This document shows, in pieces, positions 53,401 through 63,764 of a DNA stretch of 64,000 bases. The DNA is from Euptelea pleiosperma. Its lineage: Eukaryota > Streptophyta > Magnoliopsida > Ranunculales > Eupteleaceae. The position numbers were made by a program, and so were the translations under genes. Under the pieces are notes generated by a model that ran no database searches, had not been told where the DNA came from, and saw only the letters and a program-made list of their open reading frames with translations. The DNA lies in NCBI GenBank assembly GCA_035048495.1, contig CM068551.1:14448248-14512247 (forward strand), in the 5' to 3' direction. The stretch's first letter is position 1; every line of letters starts with the position of its first letter.

Positions 53401-53555
53401 AATCAGAACGGCTTTATATCTAGACTTTCGGAAATACGTTTAATTCATGTAAATAGCCCATTTTGTCCAAAAAAGTGTGTTATGCGCAATAAATGAAACT
53501 CTTACGTAAAAAAGTTGATAAAAATGAAAATTTTACGTAGGATGGTGTGATAACA
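50490..53555. mobile_element. Large non-coding repeat, copy 1 (about 3.1 kb; likely long LTR)
   Basis: Matches 54745-57918 in the same orientation. Shared marks are ATGTCGATCCGCACTCGGG near the left, long GA-rich runs, a GC-richer middle with many GTTGCAG words, CAGGCCCACCAGTCTCGAGA near 53332, and ATTTTACGTAGGATGGTGTG at the right. Read on the minus strand it begins TGTTATCACACC, a plausible LTR start. No polymerase or gag is present. The 196-codon proline/serine/threonine-rich frame at 51560-52150 has no convincing counterpart in copy 2. Confidence 0.65.
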
Positions 53556-54289
53556 CTAAGGCTGCGTTTGGGTAAGTTTAAAAATCGCAATAAGTTGGCT
53601 TTTGCGATTTTTAAGCACTTCTCAAAAAATCTACCCATTTGGATGAAATGAGAAAGCACTTTCCAAAAGCCATAGAAGCCATGTTATCGCCAAAAGCAAA
53701 AGCTGTTTCTCAACGGCTTTTGCTTTTGCGGGTAGCCATTTCACCGAAATTCATATTCCTATCGTATCCTTAACATCTTTTCATAATACCACAAATACCC
53801 TAATGAACAAAAAGGGGGAATTAGAACCCTAATCACCCCAATCTTCCTCATCTCTTTCGTCTCTCCCCAATCCCACTCTCCCTCCTCTCTCTCTCCGATC
53901 TCACTCAAAACCCCTAGCTTCACGGTTTTGAGTCTCACTACCTCTCAATCTCATATCTAGGATCGATTATCTCTTCACAACAGAAATCGTCACGCGCAAG
54001 AGAGAGAAACTCCTTCTCTCCTTCACAAACTCCTCTCTCTCGAGCAAATCTCTCTCCTTCACCGGTAAGACTTCTCTCTTTTTAACTTTTTTTTTCATAT
54101 TTTCATTGTTAAAGAATCGTTGTTGGGTTCGTTTGATGAATATTTTTGTTTTGGGTGTGTTATTTAGAGATGATATGTGTATTTAGATTCTCTTTAGCTT
54201 TTGTGATTCTTTGTTGGTTCAACAGTGACTGTAAAAATTTTAGGGGTTTGGGTTTATCATGTAAAAATTTAGGGATTATGCATGTCCAT
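53556..54289. mobile_element. Repeat with GGCTGCGTTTGGG terminus and leader-like sequence
   Basis: Starts with GGCTGCGTTTGGGTAAG, continues with AAGCACTTTCCAAAAGCC and AACCCTAATCACCCC, then CT-rich text and a splice-donor-like CCGGTAAGAC. A related sequence in the same order is at 59522-60150. It is perhaps the 5' part of a DNA transposon or a duplicated gene leader; no coding domain is visible. Confidence 0.45.
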
Positions 54290-54740
54290 TTGAGGGGTTT
54301 GGATTGGAGTCACTGGCCGTATCTGTTAGCGGACCTAAAGACCAAAAATCAGCTTGATTGGTGAATCCTAACAGTTGGATTTTAGTCTTTTTCATGGGTT
54401 AATTTTCAACGGTGGGTGGGATTCAAGCATTACTTGGGTTATCAGATCAAATTAATATAAATCATCAATCAGGCTAATTTTTGGTTTGTAGGTCCACCTA
54501 AGGATGGGCCAAACATCCATACGGTCAATGGTCTCTAAGAATATGACATGGATGTTTATGATAGAAACCGGACTCCCCAAACTCGAATCAATGCGGTTAG
54601 AAATCACCTCCATTAAAATACTCAAATTCTAGCTTGTAGAAATCACAAATCAAGCTGATTTTTAGTGAGTAGGTCCACCAAGAGGTGAGCCATACATTCA
54701 AGTGTAGTGAGTAGGTCCAGCAAGAGGCGAGCTGAAACTA
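54290..54740. mobile_element. Family B foldback modules
   Basis: One full module lies at 54305-54545 (GACCAAAAATCAGCTTGATT...AATCAGGCTAATTTTTGG...CATCCATACGGTCAATGG). A second arm follows at 54620-54740, where GTGAGTAGGTCCASCAAGAG is repeated directly. Confidence 0.65.
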
Positions 54741-54744
54741 GGGC

Positions 54745-57700
54745 TTTTTCGCGTCGTTGGTTACGGAAACCCTAACTTCAACACATTTGTAAATTATCCG
54801 AGATTATTCCTGCAAAAGTAAGAGTTTTGTATAGGGATTCGTGTCAGATGTCGATCCGCACTCGGGATTAATTACGTTAGTGCAATAAGAACATGAAATG
54901 ACAGATAATATATAGGAGAAAGGTGGAAAGATGAGAAGGGCGAGTCGATTAAAATACATCCAAGTGAGATCCAGAAAATACTAAAATCATCAAAATCAAA
55001 TTGCATTAATCAAACCGTTGCTTACATGAAATAAATGACAAAAATAAATAAAGCGGTAAATTTATTCTAGAAGCATGTAAAGAGAGATTTTAAAGAGAGG
55101 AGGTAATAGAGAGAGAAATCTAACTCTAGAGAGAGGGAAGATCTCTAGAGAGAGACAAAGAGGGTAGAGAGAGAAAATGAGCTAGAAATAGATCTAGAGA
55201 GAGAGAATAACATAGAGAGAGAAAAAAAGGAGAGAGAAGTTCACCTAGGTCGTTTATGGGCCGACAAGGTAGAGGTGAGGGAGAAACTCACCTTTTTGCG
55301 CACACCGAACAAAGTCGGCATTGCAAAGAGGCGATCAGCCTGGAGAGAGTAGAAAGAGAATCTAGAGAGAGAAAATAATCTTACTCTAGAGAAACAAAAA
55401 GAGAGATAAACTAAAGAGAAAGTACTAGAAGGAGAGAGAAATACCTTGATCAAACTTACCTGGAATGCATCGGAGATGGAAGATGAAGTGCATCGGCCAA
55501 GATTGATCGTTGAAGAGATCGGTAATGAGAGAGTAGATCGACGAAATGGCGGCCCGGAACGCTTCCATGTGGAGGGTGTTCGGTCGAGTATGGCCCAACA
55601 TGGTGCGATGGTGATGTAAGGATGTGAAGAATCATGGAAGACCATGGAGATCTCCAAGAGAGTGGAGTTTCTACCATGGTTTAAGGAGCCCACCTTGCTG
55701 GCCAGTTCATGGAGGAAATGGTATGAGGAGTTGCTGGAGAAAAAAGAAAACCACGACCTGGTGTTGCTCGTGATGGGGCATGCTGGTTTAGTGTTTCTTC
55801 CCAAAGTTGCAGGCAACAACTTGATATGCGGATAGGGAGACTAGAGATCCAACCCGAAGTGGAATGGTGCGAGCATGCAGTAGGGGCTGGGCTAGACGGC
55901 GTTCATGGTGGTAAAGAAGCTGACGAAGATGAACCCAGCAAAGGGGATGGATTGCTTGCAGGTCTACATACCGCCTGGAGATGGAGGTGCTGGGCGGATT
56001 GGTAGCAGCAAGGAGCTTTCGGTGGCAGTAGTTCAATGAAGGTTTGTGCAGTGTGGTGTGGAGGGCACAACGACTAAGGGAGAATGATGGTGGCGAGTGC
56101 AAGTTTCGCCGGAGTTGCAAACCTGCAACTCTTGTGATGACTGAAGATGTTGCACGTTGGATCTGTGCTTGGCAGCAGCTACTAAGCACAGTTGTAGGCA
56201 TACAACAGAGCAGCAACATGCGGATACAGCAAGTGGGAGACCCCTGATGTGTGGAACGAACGAAGATGCCGCAGGCTGCAACTCATGGAGGCGGTAATGG
56301 AAGAGATGATTGGATGCGATGCCATCTGGTGCTAAGGATGATGGCCTGCAAGAATGGTGAGGCGTAAGAGAGGAGCAGCGATGCTTATTGTCGTAGGTAG
56401 GAATGGAATGGCTGCCATGGATGGGGGTGCAGGTTCACCGGCCGGAAGTTGCAGATTGGTGTCGTGGATCCACACGGTGGTTTCAGATTGTTCTGCAGGC
56501 TTCCGACCAGCTTGTGGTGCTAACGTATTGAAAAGTTGGAATGATGGATCCCTGCCAAAGAAGGAGGAGGTTACAGCCTGAAAGAGTTACATGTAGGCAC
56601 AAATAGGAGCTCTTGGCAGTGTGGAAAGGATCCACACCGAAGTTGCTGGTTGTGATGGCGATCGTGCATGGTGCAGGTGGGAGCGTTGCTGGTGATGGCT
56701 GGAGCTAACAGGTTGCTCGTTTGCAGGCCGTGATGGTGGTTGCACGGTGGGGAGGAGAAGAAAAAGAAGAAGAATAAAGAGAAGACTGTGGTGAAGAAGA
56801 AAGGGAGAGGAGACGGTAATAGCAAAAAGGAGAGAGGAGAAGAGTGGGGCGTGGAAGAGTTGGGGAATAGATTCCCTAGGGTTTTCTCCTCTTTTCCTTT
56901 TATGGGAAAGGGAGCCTCCAAAAATATCAACCGTGGGAGGTTCCAAAAGAAAATAAAAGGAGATTTTATCTCCAGAGGGTGAAGAAGGGAATGTTCCCAC
57001 GGTTTTAGAAACCGTGGGATATTTCTCAAATGTCGTGGCAAGTGGGGTCCACATAGGTATTGATGAGGTGGGCTTTAGGTTGCGAGCCTTTTAGTGAGCC
57101 ATGTGCTCTTTGAATTGTTAAGCCAGGGCCCATTTGACCCATAAGAGGGTTGGTAGGATAGTGGGCCCGTAGTTAGCATGCCACAAGGTAATGGCCCAAA
57201 GGATAGGTGGTCAGTGGTTTTGGACCATCGCAAGAGATAATTGAGTTAACTGATGATCGGATGATCTGACTATGACCAGACGGTAGGAGTGGATGGTGAT
57301 GATTGGGTGGACATCGGACAGTGGAGATCGGCCTAGGTAGGACGTATGATCAAGTGATTGCGGATGATTAAGAGTAGAAAGAGAATGAGGGTTTAGAAAG
57401 AGGATAAAGAAACTATTACAAAATAAAGAGAAAAGAGTTGGCGAAGGGTCTTGAACCCTGATCTTCAACGTAGTCTTCAATAGGCTTCAATCACCAATCA
57501 CATGAGCCGTCATTTTATGTCGTTTGGTGCGGTTTTGAATCATTCGGCCCGTCTCTTGGTTTTCAGCTTTTCCTCTCTCTATGTTCTTGGTCTAGCTCTA
57601 CGATCATCTAACTTGACCCGTACTTGGCCCGTATCTTCTACTCATATCATGTTGGCTCTTTAAGCTTTGATATTAGGCTTCTATGGTTGATCGTAGGCCC

Positions 57701-57918
57701 GCAAGTCTCGAGAATAGCCCCGATCTGGTTTCCTACAAGAGAAAAGCACATAATGAGACTTGATCAAAACGTCTTCATATCTAAACTTCCATAAATGTGT
57801 TTAATGCATGTAAATATACAATTTCGTCTAGAAAAATATGTTTTACACAATGAAAGAAACTATTATGTAGAAAAGTGGATAAATATAGCAATTTTACGTA
57901 GGAGAGTGTGATAACGTT
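54745..57918. mobile_element. Large non-coding repeat, copy 2 (about 3.2 kb; likely long LTR)
   Basis: Same order of landmarks as copy 1: TTGGTTACGGAA at the left, ATGTCGATCCGCACTCGGG at 54849, GA runs, a GTTGCAG-rich middle, GGCCCGCAAGTCTCGAGAAT near 57694 and ATTTTACGTAGGAGAGTGTG at the right. It interrupts a family B arm on its left side. Reading frames of 140-190 codons on the minus strand overlap each other in different frames and are not conserved with copy 1. Confidence 0.65.
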
Positions 57919-58241
57919 TAGAAGATAATAGTGAAAAATACACACTTTAAGCAAATATCATGAGCAATATACTAAATTTTTGGAAGGGAATTTGTTTAAG
58001 TTTTCTAATTTCAAATGCTTAGTCAAACATAGATCCAATTGATTGCCCTCTCTATTTGCATTCTTGAATAGCTCAGGCAAAAGATTTGATGTTAATTTGC
58101 TTTCGTCTCCCTCTTTCTATTTGCTTCTTTGATGGTTGTAGCTAGAGTTATATTAAAAACCAACCATCTAGAGCCTATAGTGCCTCAGCATTACATTAGT
58201 CATTTAATGTTGTTTTGTGAATCAATTACACTAAGAGGGAT

Positions 58242-58501
58242 GTGAGTGAGCCATGGGGAATTCTTGCTGTTGTAGGAGTTGCTATTGATGTGTTTAATCA
58301 AGTATCAAGGATTACTGCATTCCCACTTATCAGTGTCACAACTTCTTTTGTTGCGGAGGAAGATATTTTCAATAGAGTGAACATGGAAGAACAAGAAAGC
58401 TATAACCTAGAAAAGGCATTTCTTAAAAACAGTCAGATGAAAGAGTTCAGTCTTAAATGTTGTTTGATCATTGACATGGAGAAAATGTTCATAGAAAAAT
58501 G
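58242..58501 (+). pseudogene. MATE transporter fragment
   Basis: Codes for ILAVVGVAIDVFNQVSRI and FPLISVTTSFVAEED, a hallmark stretch of plant MATE exporters near the first membrane helices, closest in style to the citrate-exporting FRD3/DTX42-43 branch. About 30 less conserved residues follow, then a stop at 58500. The upstream start of such proteins and all remaining helices are missing within several kilobases. It is most likely an isolated exon left by decay or carried by a transposon; a gene with very long introns is less likely. Confidence 0.65.
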
Positions 58502-59180
58502 ATACAATCATTTCCTTGATTATATTTCTTTTCTCATACAATTTGGTTAGTGGCTTGATTTGGAATTCAACTCCCTCCATACATGCAGCATGTGTGGTTG
58601 ATATAAATAAATATTTTACATGACCTTTGGGAACATTTACATACACAATTTGGATCTCAATTGAAAACCGTGGATGTGCATATTTTGGGTATTTACAAAT
58701 ATTGACAATTTGGTTGCTAAGTTTGCTTCCTCAAAAGGCTCAACCTCCATACCACTAAAGTTTAATCTATTATGATGAAATCATACAGATCTGCTAACCA
58801 AAGTTTCAAATGTGAGGTGTTCTTTAAACTTATAGTTAGCAATAAAGATAATTTAATGAATCTACCTTTGACAAATTAAATGTGTCATTTTTGCTTCAGG
58901 AACTTATTATGCTGTAGTAATCGAGAGTCGTGCAGATTTTATTGGTCCTATCTCATGTGGTGGTTGATGTTGGTGATGATAGTCGAGGCATCTAAAATGG
59001 CGGAATACACACACATACTCATTGCTCGGGGCATTAATTCCAGATTAGATGACACCTTTTTTTTTTACTGAGCTTTCTTGTATATGTGGCTCACCGAAAT
59101 TGACTCAAAGTTTGGCCATTTCATGGATGAGCGGTACCATGAAATAACCTCAAGATGTATGAACAATTTTCTTCATTAAC
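58502..59180. other. Intergenic, no feature recognised
   Basis: AT-rich, with short frames only (for example 58880-59071). I looked for further MATE-like exons and found none that I can support. Confidence 0.45.
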
Positions 59181-59189
59181 AAACCTATC

Positions 59190-59440
59190 TTTTGACTATA
59201 TAAGCTATAGTTCTAAGGTTAAGATTTTTTGGGATGTAGATCCACCCAACAATGGACCAAACATCCATACAGTCATGGTCTCTACGAGTGCGCCATGCGG
59301 TCGTTGTTCTCCAAGAGTGTTCTACGTGGCATTTTTTTAAATTTTCTCTACCTTAGGCATCGTTAAGTGACCTTATGGATGTTTGGGTCACCTCTTGGTG
59401 GACCTATAATCCAAAAAATCAGCTTGATCAGTTTTTTATC
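59190..59440. mobile_element. Family B foldback module, inverted arms
   Basis: The arm ATCCACCCAACAATGGACCA...CATCCATACAGTCATGG is opposed by CCTTATGGATGTTTGGGTCA...GGTGGACCTATAATCC and AATCAGCTTGATCAG. Two CAAGAGTGTTCTACGTGGC-type pieces lie in the middle. Confidence 0.6.
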
Positions 59441-59521
59441 ATGCATTTAAGGGTAAAAGAGGTATTTTCCACCAAAAAGTGTTTTTTTTTTACCAAACAC
59501 AGCCTGTGTTTGTTTTTTTAC

Positions 59522-60150
59522 CAAACACGGGCTGTGTTTGGCTAAGCTTAAGCCCTTATAAAAAAAAATTCCGTTTGGATGCATTTTGAAAAGCACTTTG
59601 AAAAAGTTAAAAAGTCATTAACTTACTAAAAGCAAAAGCCATTTCCGGGAAGCTATTTTACTGAAATTACATTGACTATCGTGTCCTCCTTATATTTTCG
59701 TAATACCAAAACTACCCTTTAGAACAAAATGGTTGTGATGAGAACCCTAATCCCATTTACGCAACCACCGAAACTTCGACAAACAAATCCCTCTCTCATC
59801 GCCGTTTGGCTGCAAAAGAATCCCTTGCTCTCAGCCCAGAAATCTCAGGTACAAACTTTCTAACCTAATCTTCGATCTATTTTCTCTATTCCAATGCTTT
59901 TTTTTTGTTTTTGTTTTTGTTTTTTTCTATTTGCTGATCGATCTTGGGGTTTAGTTGGGGGTTTTCCGATTATTATGGATTCTCGATCACCATTCTCATC
60001 TCCGGTGAGTTGTCATTGAGACATCTTGTTTCCATTGCAGATGAATGGGGACCATGGTGCTCGTTGTTGCAGTTTATGTTTGAAATGCTGGTACATTTGG
60101 GTATATACTCAATTTTTGGCCTATTGTATGTTAAATGGATTTGATGGAGT
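59522..60150. mobile_element. Repeat related to 53556-54289
   Basis: Begins GGGCTGTGTTTGGCTAAG, then AAAAGCAAAAGCCATTTCCG, GAGAACCCTAATCCC, CT-rich leader-like text and CAGGTACAAAC (a donor-like site). Just before it, at 59500-59513, stands the inverse terminus ACCAAACACAGCC of another element. No supported coding sequence. Confidence 0.45.
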
Positions 60151-60539
60151 TCAATATTGGTGAAAATCTTTTGATATGAAATGGGGTTCTCGTGGGTATC
60201 TTTTACATGTTGAGGGTTCGTTGTTGTTGTGTTCCATCATCCCTGACTTTTGCTTACTCTTTATAAAATTACAGCACGTTAGGTTAGAGGTTATCATCAC
60301 TTTCAATTTTTGGCTTTCTATGTTTGCATTTCTGGTGTGCAGAGGTGGTCTGCTAGTATCTTATCTGCAATATTTTGATAATTACTATTTTGACTCATAT
60401 TAGAGACAGTCTTTAGTACCTGCAGCGTGGATTTTGTATGGTACCAAGTCACATCGGCATGAGGAACAAACTCTCCTCTCCTCCTCTGGTTAACAAAAGA
60501 CTAATTTCATATTTTTCTCTGCAAAAGAAATAAAAAATC

Positions 60540-60890
60540 ACATATGGGTCAAACAGGCACAATACAAGCCACGTAGCACACTCTTGTGGAAGCTGACTGT
60601 ATGGATGTTTGGCCAGTCCCTCTGTAGACTTCCAAACCATAGATCAGCCTGATAATTGATTTACAACCTTTGCACCTAAATAACCCTCAATTAATGCTCA
60701 AATTCATACCGTTAAAATCAACCCATAAAAATAACTTCAATCCAACGCTTAGAAATCATTGATCGGGTTTATTTTTGGTCTGTAAGTCCACCTAGTGATT
60801 GGCTGAACATCTATACGGTTAGCGTCGACCAAGAGTGGGCCACGTGGCTTGTATTGTGCGTTGTGCCCCAAGTTTTACTCCACCTAGGGA
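60540..60890. mobile_element. Family B foldback element
   Basis: The left arm has GCCACGTAGCACACTCTTG, CTGTATGGATGTTTGGCCAG and ATCAGCCTGATAATTGATTT. The right arm has AAATCATTGATCGGGTTTAT, CATCTATACGGTTAG and GAGTGGGCCACGTGGC. It ends with CAAGTTTTACTC, the Mutator-type terminus. Confidence 0.7.
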
Positions 60891-60900
60891 TTGGCCAAAC

Positions 60901-61213
60901 CAAAGTTTAAAGGAGACCGGCCATTTTAACGGTATAATGGACTGAGGCATTACGTTAAAATGTAGCGGATGGGCAAAAATGAAAAACAAATGGAAAAAAT
61001 GAAAACTTGTGCTAATATTTAAAATTCAAATACAAAAACGGAATTCAATGGAAACAACAGCGTTTTTTTTCCCGCAAAATTTTTCAGATTTTAACTACCT
61101 TTAAAACGAGAAAAAAAAAAAAAAAAAAGACCGTTAATTTCTAACCGTCAAAACGGGTATGATTTTTAACATACCGGACTTGGGGCGTTAGCGTTTAAAC
61201 GGTTTAAACCATG
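60901..61213. mobile_element. Family A MITE, first of a tandem pair
   Basis: Starts CAAAGTTTAAAGG and ends GGTTTAAACCATG. The left duplication is GGCCAAAC (60893-60900); on the right stands GCCCGAAC (61214-61221), two changes from it. The length is 313 bp. A 20-bp A run lies near 61112-61128. Confidence 0.82.
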
Positions 61214-61221
61214 GCCCGAAC

Positions 61222-61640
61222 CAAAGTTTAAAAAATGACCTTTCTAACGGATTCGGACCTACCCCATTACGTTACCTACCGTTAAAACGCCCAGAAAATA
61301 ACAGCCTTTATAACGAAAATGACAGCCATTATTTTCCGTTACTTTTTCGTTATAAAGAAAATAATGACCATTATTTTCTGAAAAAAATTGTGAAAAATAA
61401 CGACCATTTTTTTCATTTTTACCATTATTTTCCATTTTTGAAATTCTTTAAAATTTGAATTTCGGCGCCCTTTTTTTGATTATTTCCGTTTTTCTGTTAT
61501 TTTCTATTTTTTTCCATTTAATTTTTTTCATTTTCGCCCTTGGTGATTTTTTCTCTCGTTATAACGGTAACGCCCTAGACCATTGTACCGTTATAACGGT
61601 CCCTTTTTTTATTTTTTATAACTGTTCCTTTTAAACCTTG
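61222..61640. mobile_element. Family A MITE, second of a tandem pair
   Basis: Starts CAAAGTTTAAAAAATGACC and ends CCTTTTAAACCTTG. It is followed by GGCCAAAC (61641-61648), identical to the octamer left of the first element. The length is 419 bp. Confidence 0.85.
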
Positions 61641-61648
61641 GGCCAAAC

Positions 61649-62136
61649 ATCTCCGGTCAATATCCTGTAAGAAATTGTCACGTATCTTATATTATCCTTA
61701 TATTTTTAACCTACTTTTTTTCTTCTAACATCACTGTAGGTTAACCAAGGAGAGTAATATAAGACATCTTGTGACACAAGTTTTACTCCAAGTTTTACTC
61801 AACCAAGGAGGAGAGGGAGTTTGTCCCTCGTGCCAATGCGACTTGTTACCGTACAAAAAGCCCCGCGGCTGGCAGCTTGTGGGCTACCCAGACCACAGGT
61901 GGTAAGACAAGTTTTACTCGGTGATTTTTGTTTTGTAGGTCCACTGTGGGATAGGACAAGCATCCATACGGTCAGAGTCCTGTAAGTTTGTGCCACGTGG
62001 CTTCTATTGTGTCCCTGTACAGAACCCCGTCATTTTAGATCTGTCCACGGAGCCCGACCCTCTTCTTTAATGTTCGTTTCAATGAAACAGGCAGCCCAAA
62101 CCCAGCCACCATTAGCTTCCATCTCTTGCAATCACC
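61649..62136. other. Upstream region of the GCP5-like gene
   Basis: Contains two Mutator-type termini (CAAGTTTTACTC near 61778 and 61790), another near 61910 and a family B arm at 61920-62010 (GGTCCACTGTGGGATAGGAC; GTGCCACGTGGC). The promoter must lie in or near these repeats; no clear TATA box was assigned. Confidence 0.5.
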
Positions 62137-63764
62137 ATGGCTGACCGGCAGCCGACGCAACCAGCCCCGTTACCGTTCGACGCCGCCTGCCGGAATCATT
62201 CCGACAACCTCATATATGACACCAGCGGCCACGAAGGTATGAAAAATAGTTTTTTTTTTTTAATTCATAAAACCCTTGTGTCTATCTCAACGATTTCTAA
62301 AACCTTTCAAACGCCCTTGTTACAGATGGAGCAAAAGCTGAAGTTCCTCAAAGTTTAGTCAGTAAGCTCTGTTACATCTTCTCAGATGGTCTTCCGTTTG
62401 CATCACCAATCTCCACTTTAAGGACAAATGAATTTGACCTGGTACGTTCCCCTACTTATGTCTTAGCTCATCTGAATTTATATTTTTTTTGTTTTGTAAT
62501 TTAGCTCACCTGAACCTTGAATGCCCAAATTTCACTTCAAATTCATATTTCATTGTCACTATATTTTTATTACTAGGTTCGGGGTGTCTTACAAATGCTA
62601 CAAGGATTCTCCAGTTCTTTGTTTTACTGGGATGATAGTGGACAAAGTTTTCGTCCCAAAAATGGGATTTATCTAACTCACCTTTCTCAGACAAGTCTCA
62701 GTGGCATTCTCAGCCAGTTTGTGTACAGTGCAACATGCTTACAGTTGGTAGATATTTTCATCAAGAAGGTGCAGATGTCCTCAGCTCCCACCTTGAAGGC
62801 ATTTGCAAATTCTGTCTCTTCATGGTTCATGGTATCCATGTTCTCCATATTGTACCTGTTAGAATGTTTTATTAGTAACGTACTTTCTAGAAGAAAATGG
62901 TTTAACTTGTTTTGTGAAAAAGAGGTTGCGGAATCTTGCTCTAAAGGAGGAAATGAAGATGGTGGGATCTGCTACTGGAACCACTCCGACGCTGCTACAA
63001 TTGACAAATTCTTTATCAAGGTGCTGTCCTTGACTATGACCATGTTAGCCCAAACTGTTTCATAGTCAAAATTCAAATACGCGGGGAATAGAAGGTTGTA
63101 TGAGCTGTGACATTAGGGACTGCAATCATTTAGAATTATTGCTGTTTTGAATAGAGGTCATTGCCTCTTTTCTCTGTTCAAATTAACCCTCAATATGGCT
63201 GTATTAGCCCAAAGGGCATTCTGAATGTTGTAATTCAGAGCTACTTGGTCTTCTACATCTATATTGATCCTAACAACTTATGTACGCGACTTCATTGTAC
63301 TAAGCACCTTCTGAGGCTGATCTAGTTTCTTCTTGCTTTTGCTATGGCTTAGGTCATCTTACTGATAATGTGTGTGGTTTCAGTCTGTCTGTGCTCGGGA
63401 GCCGAAAATTTACTGCAAGTAGTGCATGGAGCAATTCCCGGTGTTTATTTTGACCTTGAGCCCTCGGTTCCAGCTGGTGAAATGGCCGTTCATATCCTTA
63501 ATTACATGTACAAGAAGTTAAACGAAGTTTGTCTCGTGCAAGGTGGTGAGGTTGCAGAAACATCTTCTGTCCCATGCTTTATGCTTTGTATTCACCTTTG
63601 GTACTTCTCTTGGTTTATGTGATTCCAATTCAAAAGACTCTTGCTAATTTCAGGAGGAAGCATACCAGATGCTACTTTATATATTCGTAGGGAGTTTACT
63701 GCCATATATTGAGGGGCTTGATTCCTGGCTCTATGACGGAACTCTTGATGATCCTTTTGAGGAG
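62137..63764 (+). CDS. GCP5: Gamma-tubulin complex component 5-like (GCP5), 5' part, with frame-breaking 4-bp duplication
   Basis: Six exons are visible: 62137-62236, 62326-62441, 62577-62831, 62923-63020, 63384-63550 and 63654-63764, all with GT-AG borders. The gene continues past the window. The protein belongs to the Spc97/Spc98 family, which builds the gamma-tubulin ring complex that nucleates microtubules. Diagnostic text: LCYIFSDGLPFASP, GVLQMLQGFSSSLFYWDDSG, GAENLLQVVHGAIPG, YKKLNEVCLVQGGE and GSLLPYIEGLDSWLYDGTLD. Exon phases fit throughout except at exon 5: exon 4 leaves AG, and AG plus TCTGTGCTCG would give SLCSG, but the sequence has TCTG twice (63384-63391). This adds four bases and creates an early stop. 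It may be a mutation, a pseudogene allele or a sequencing error. Start at 62137 is chosen because MADRQPTQ leads in frame into the conserved part. Confidence 0.88.

Noticed and set aside
55241..57054. Several overlapping minus-strand frames of 140-190 codons
   Set aside because: They overlap in different frames over GA/CT-rich repeat DNA and have no recognisable domain.
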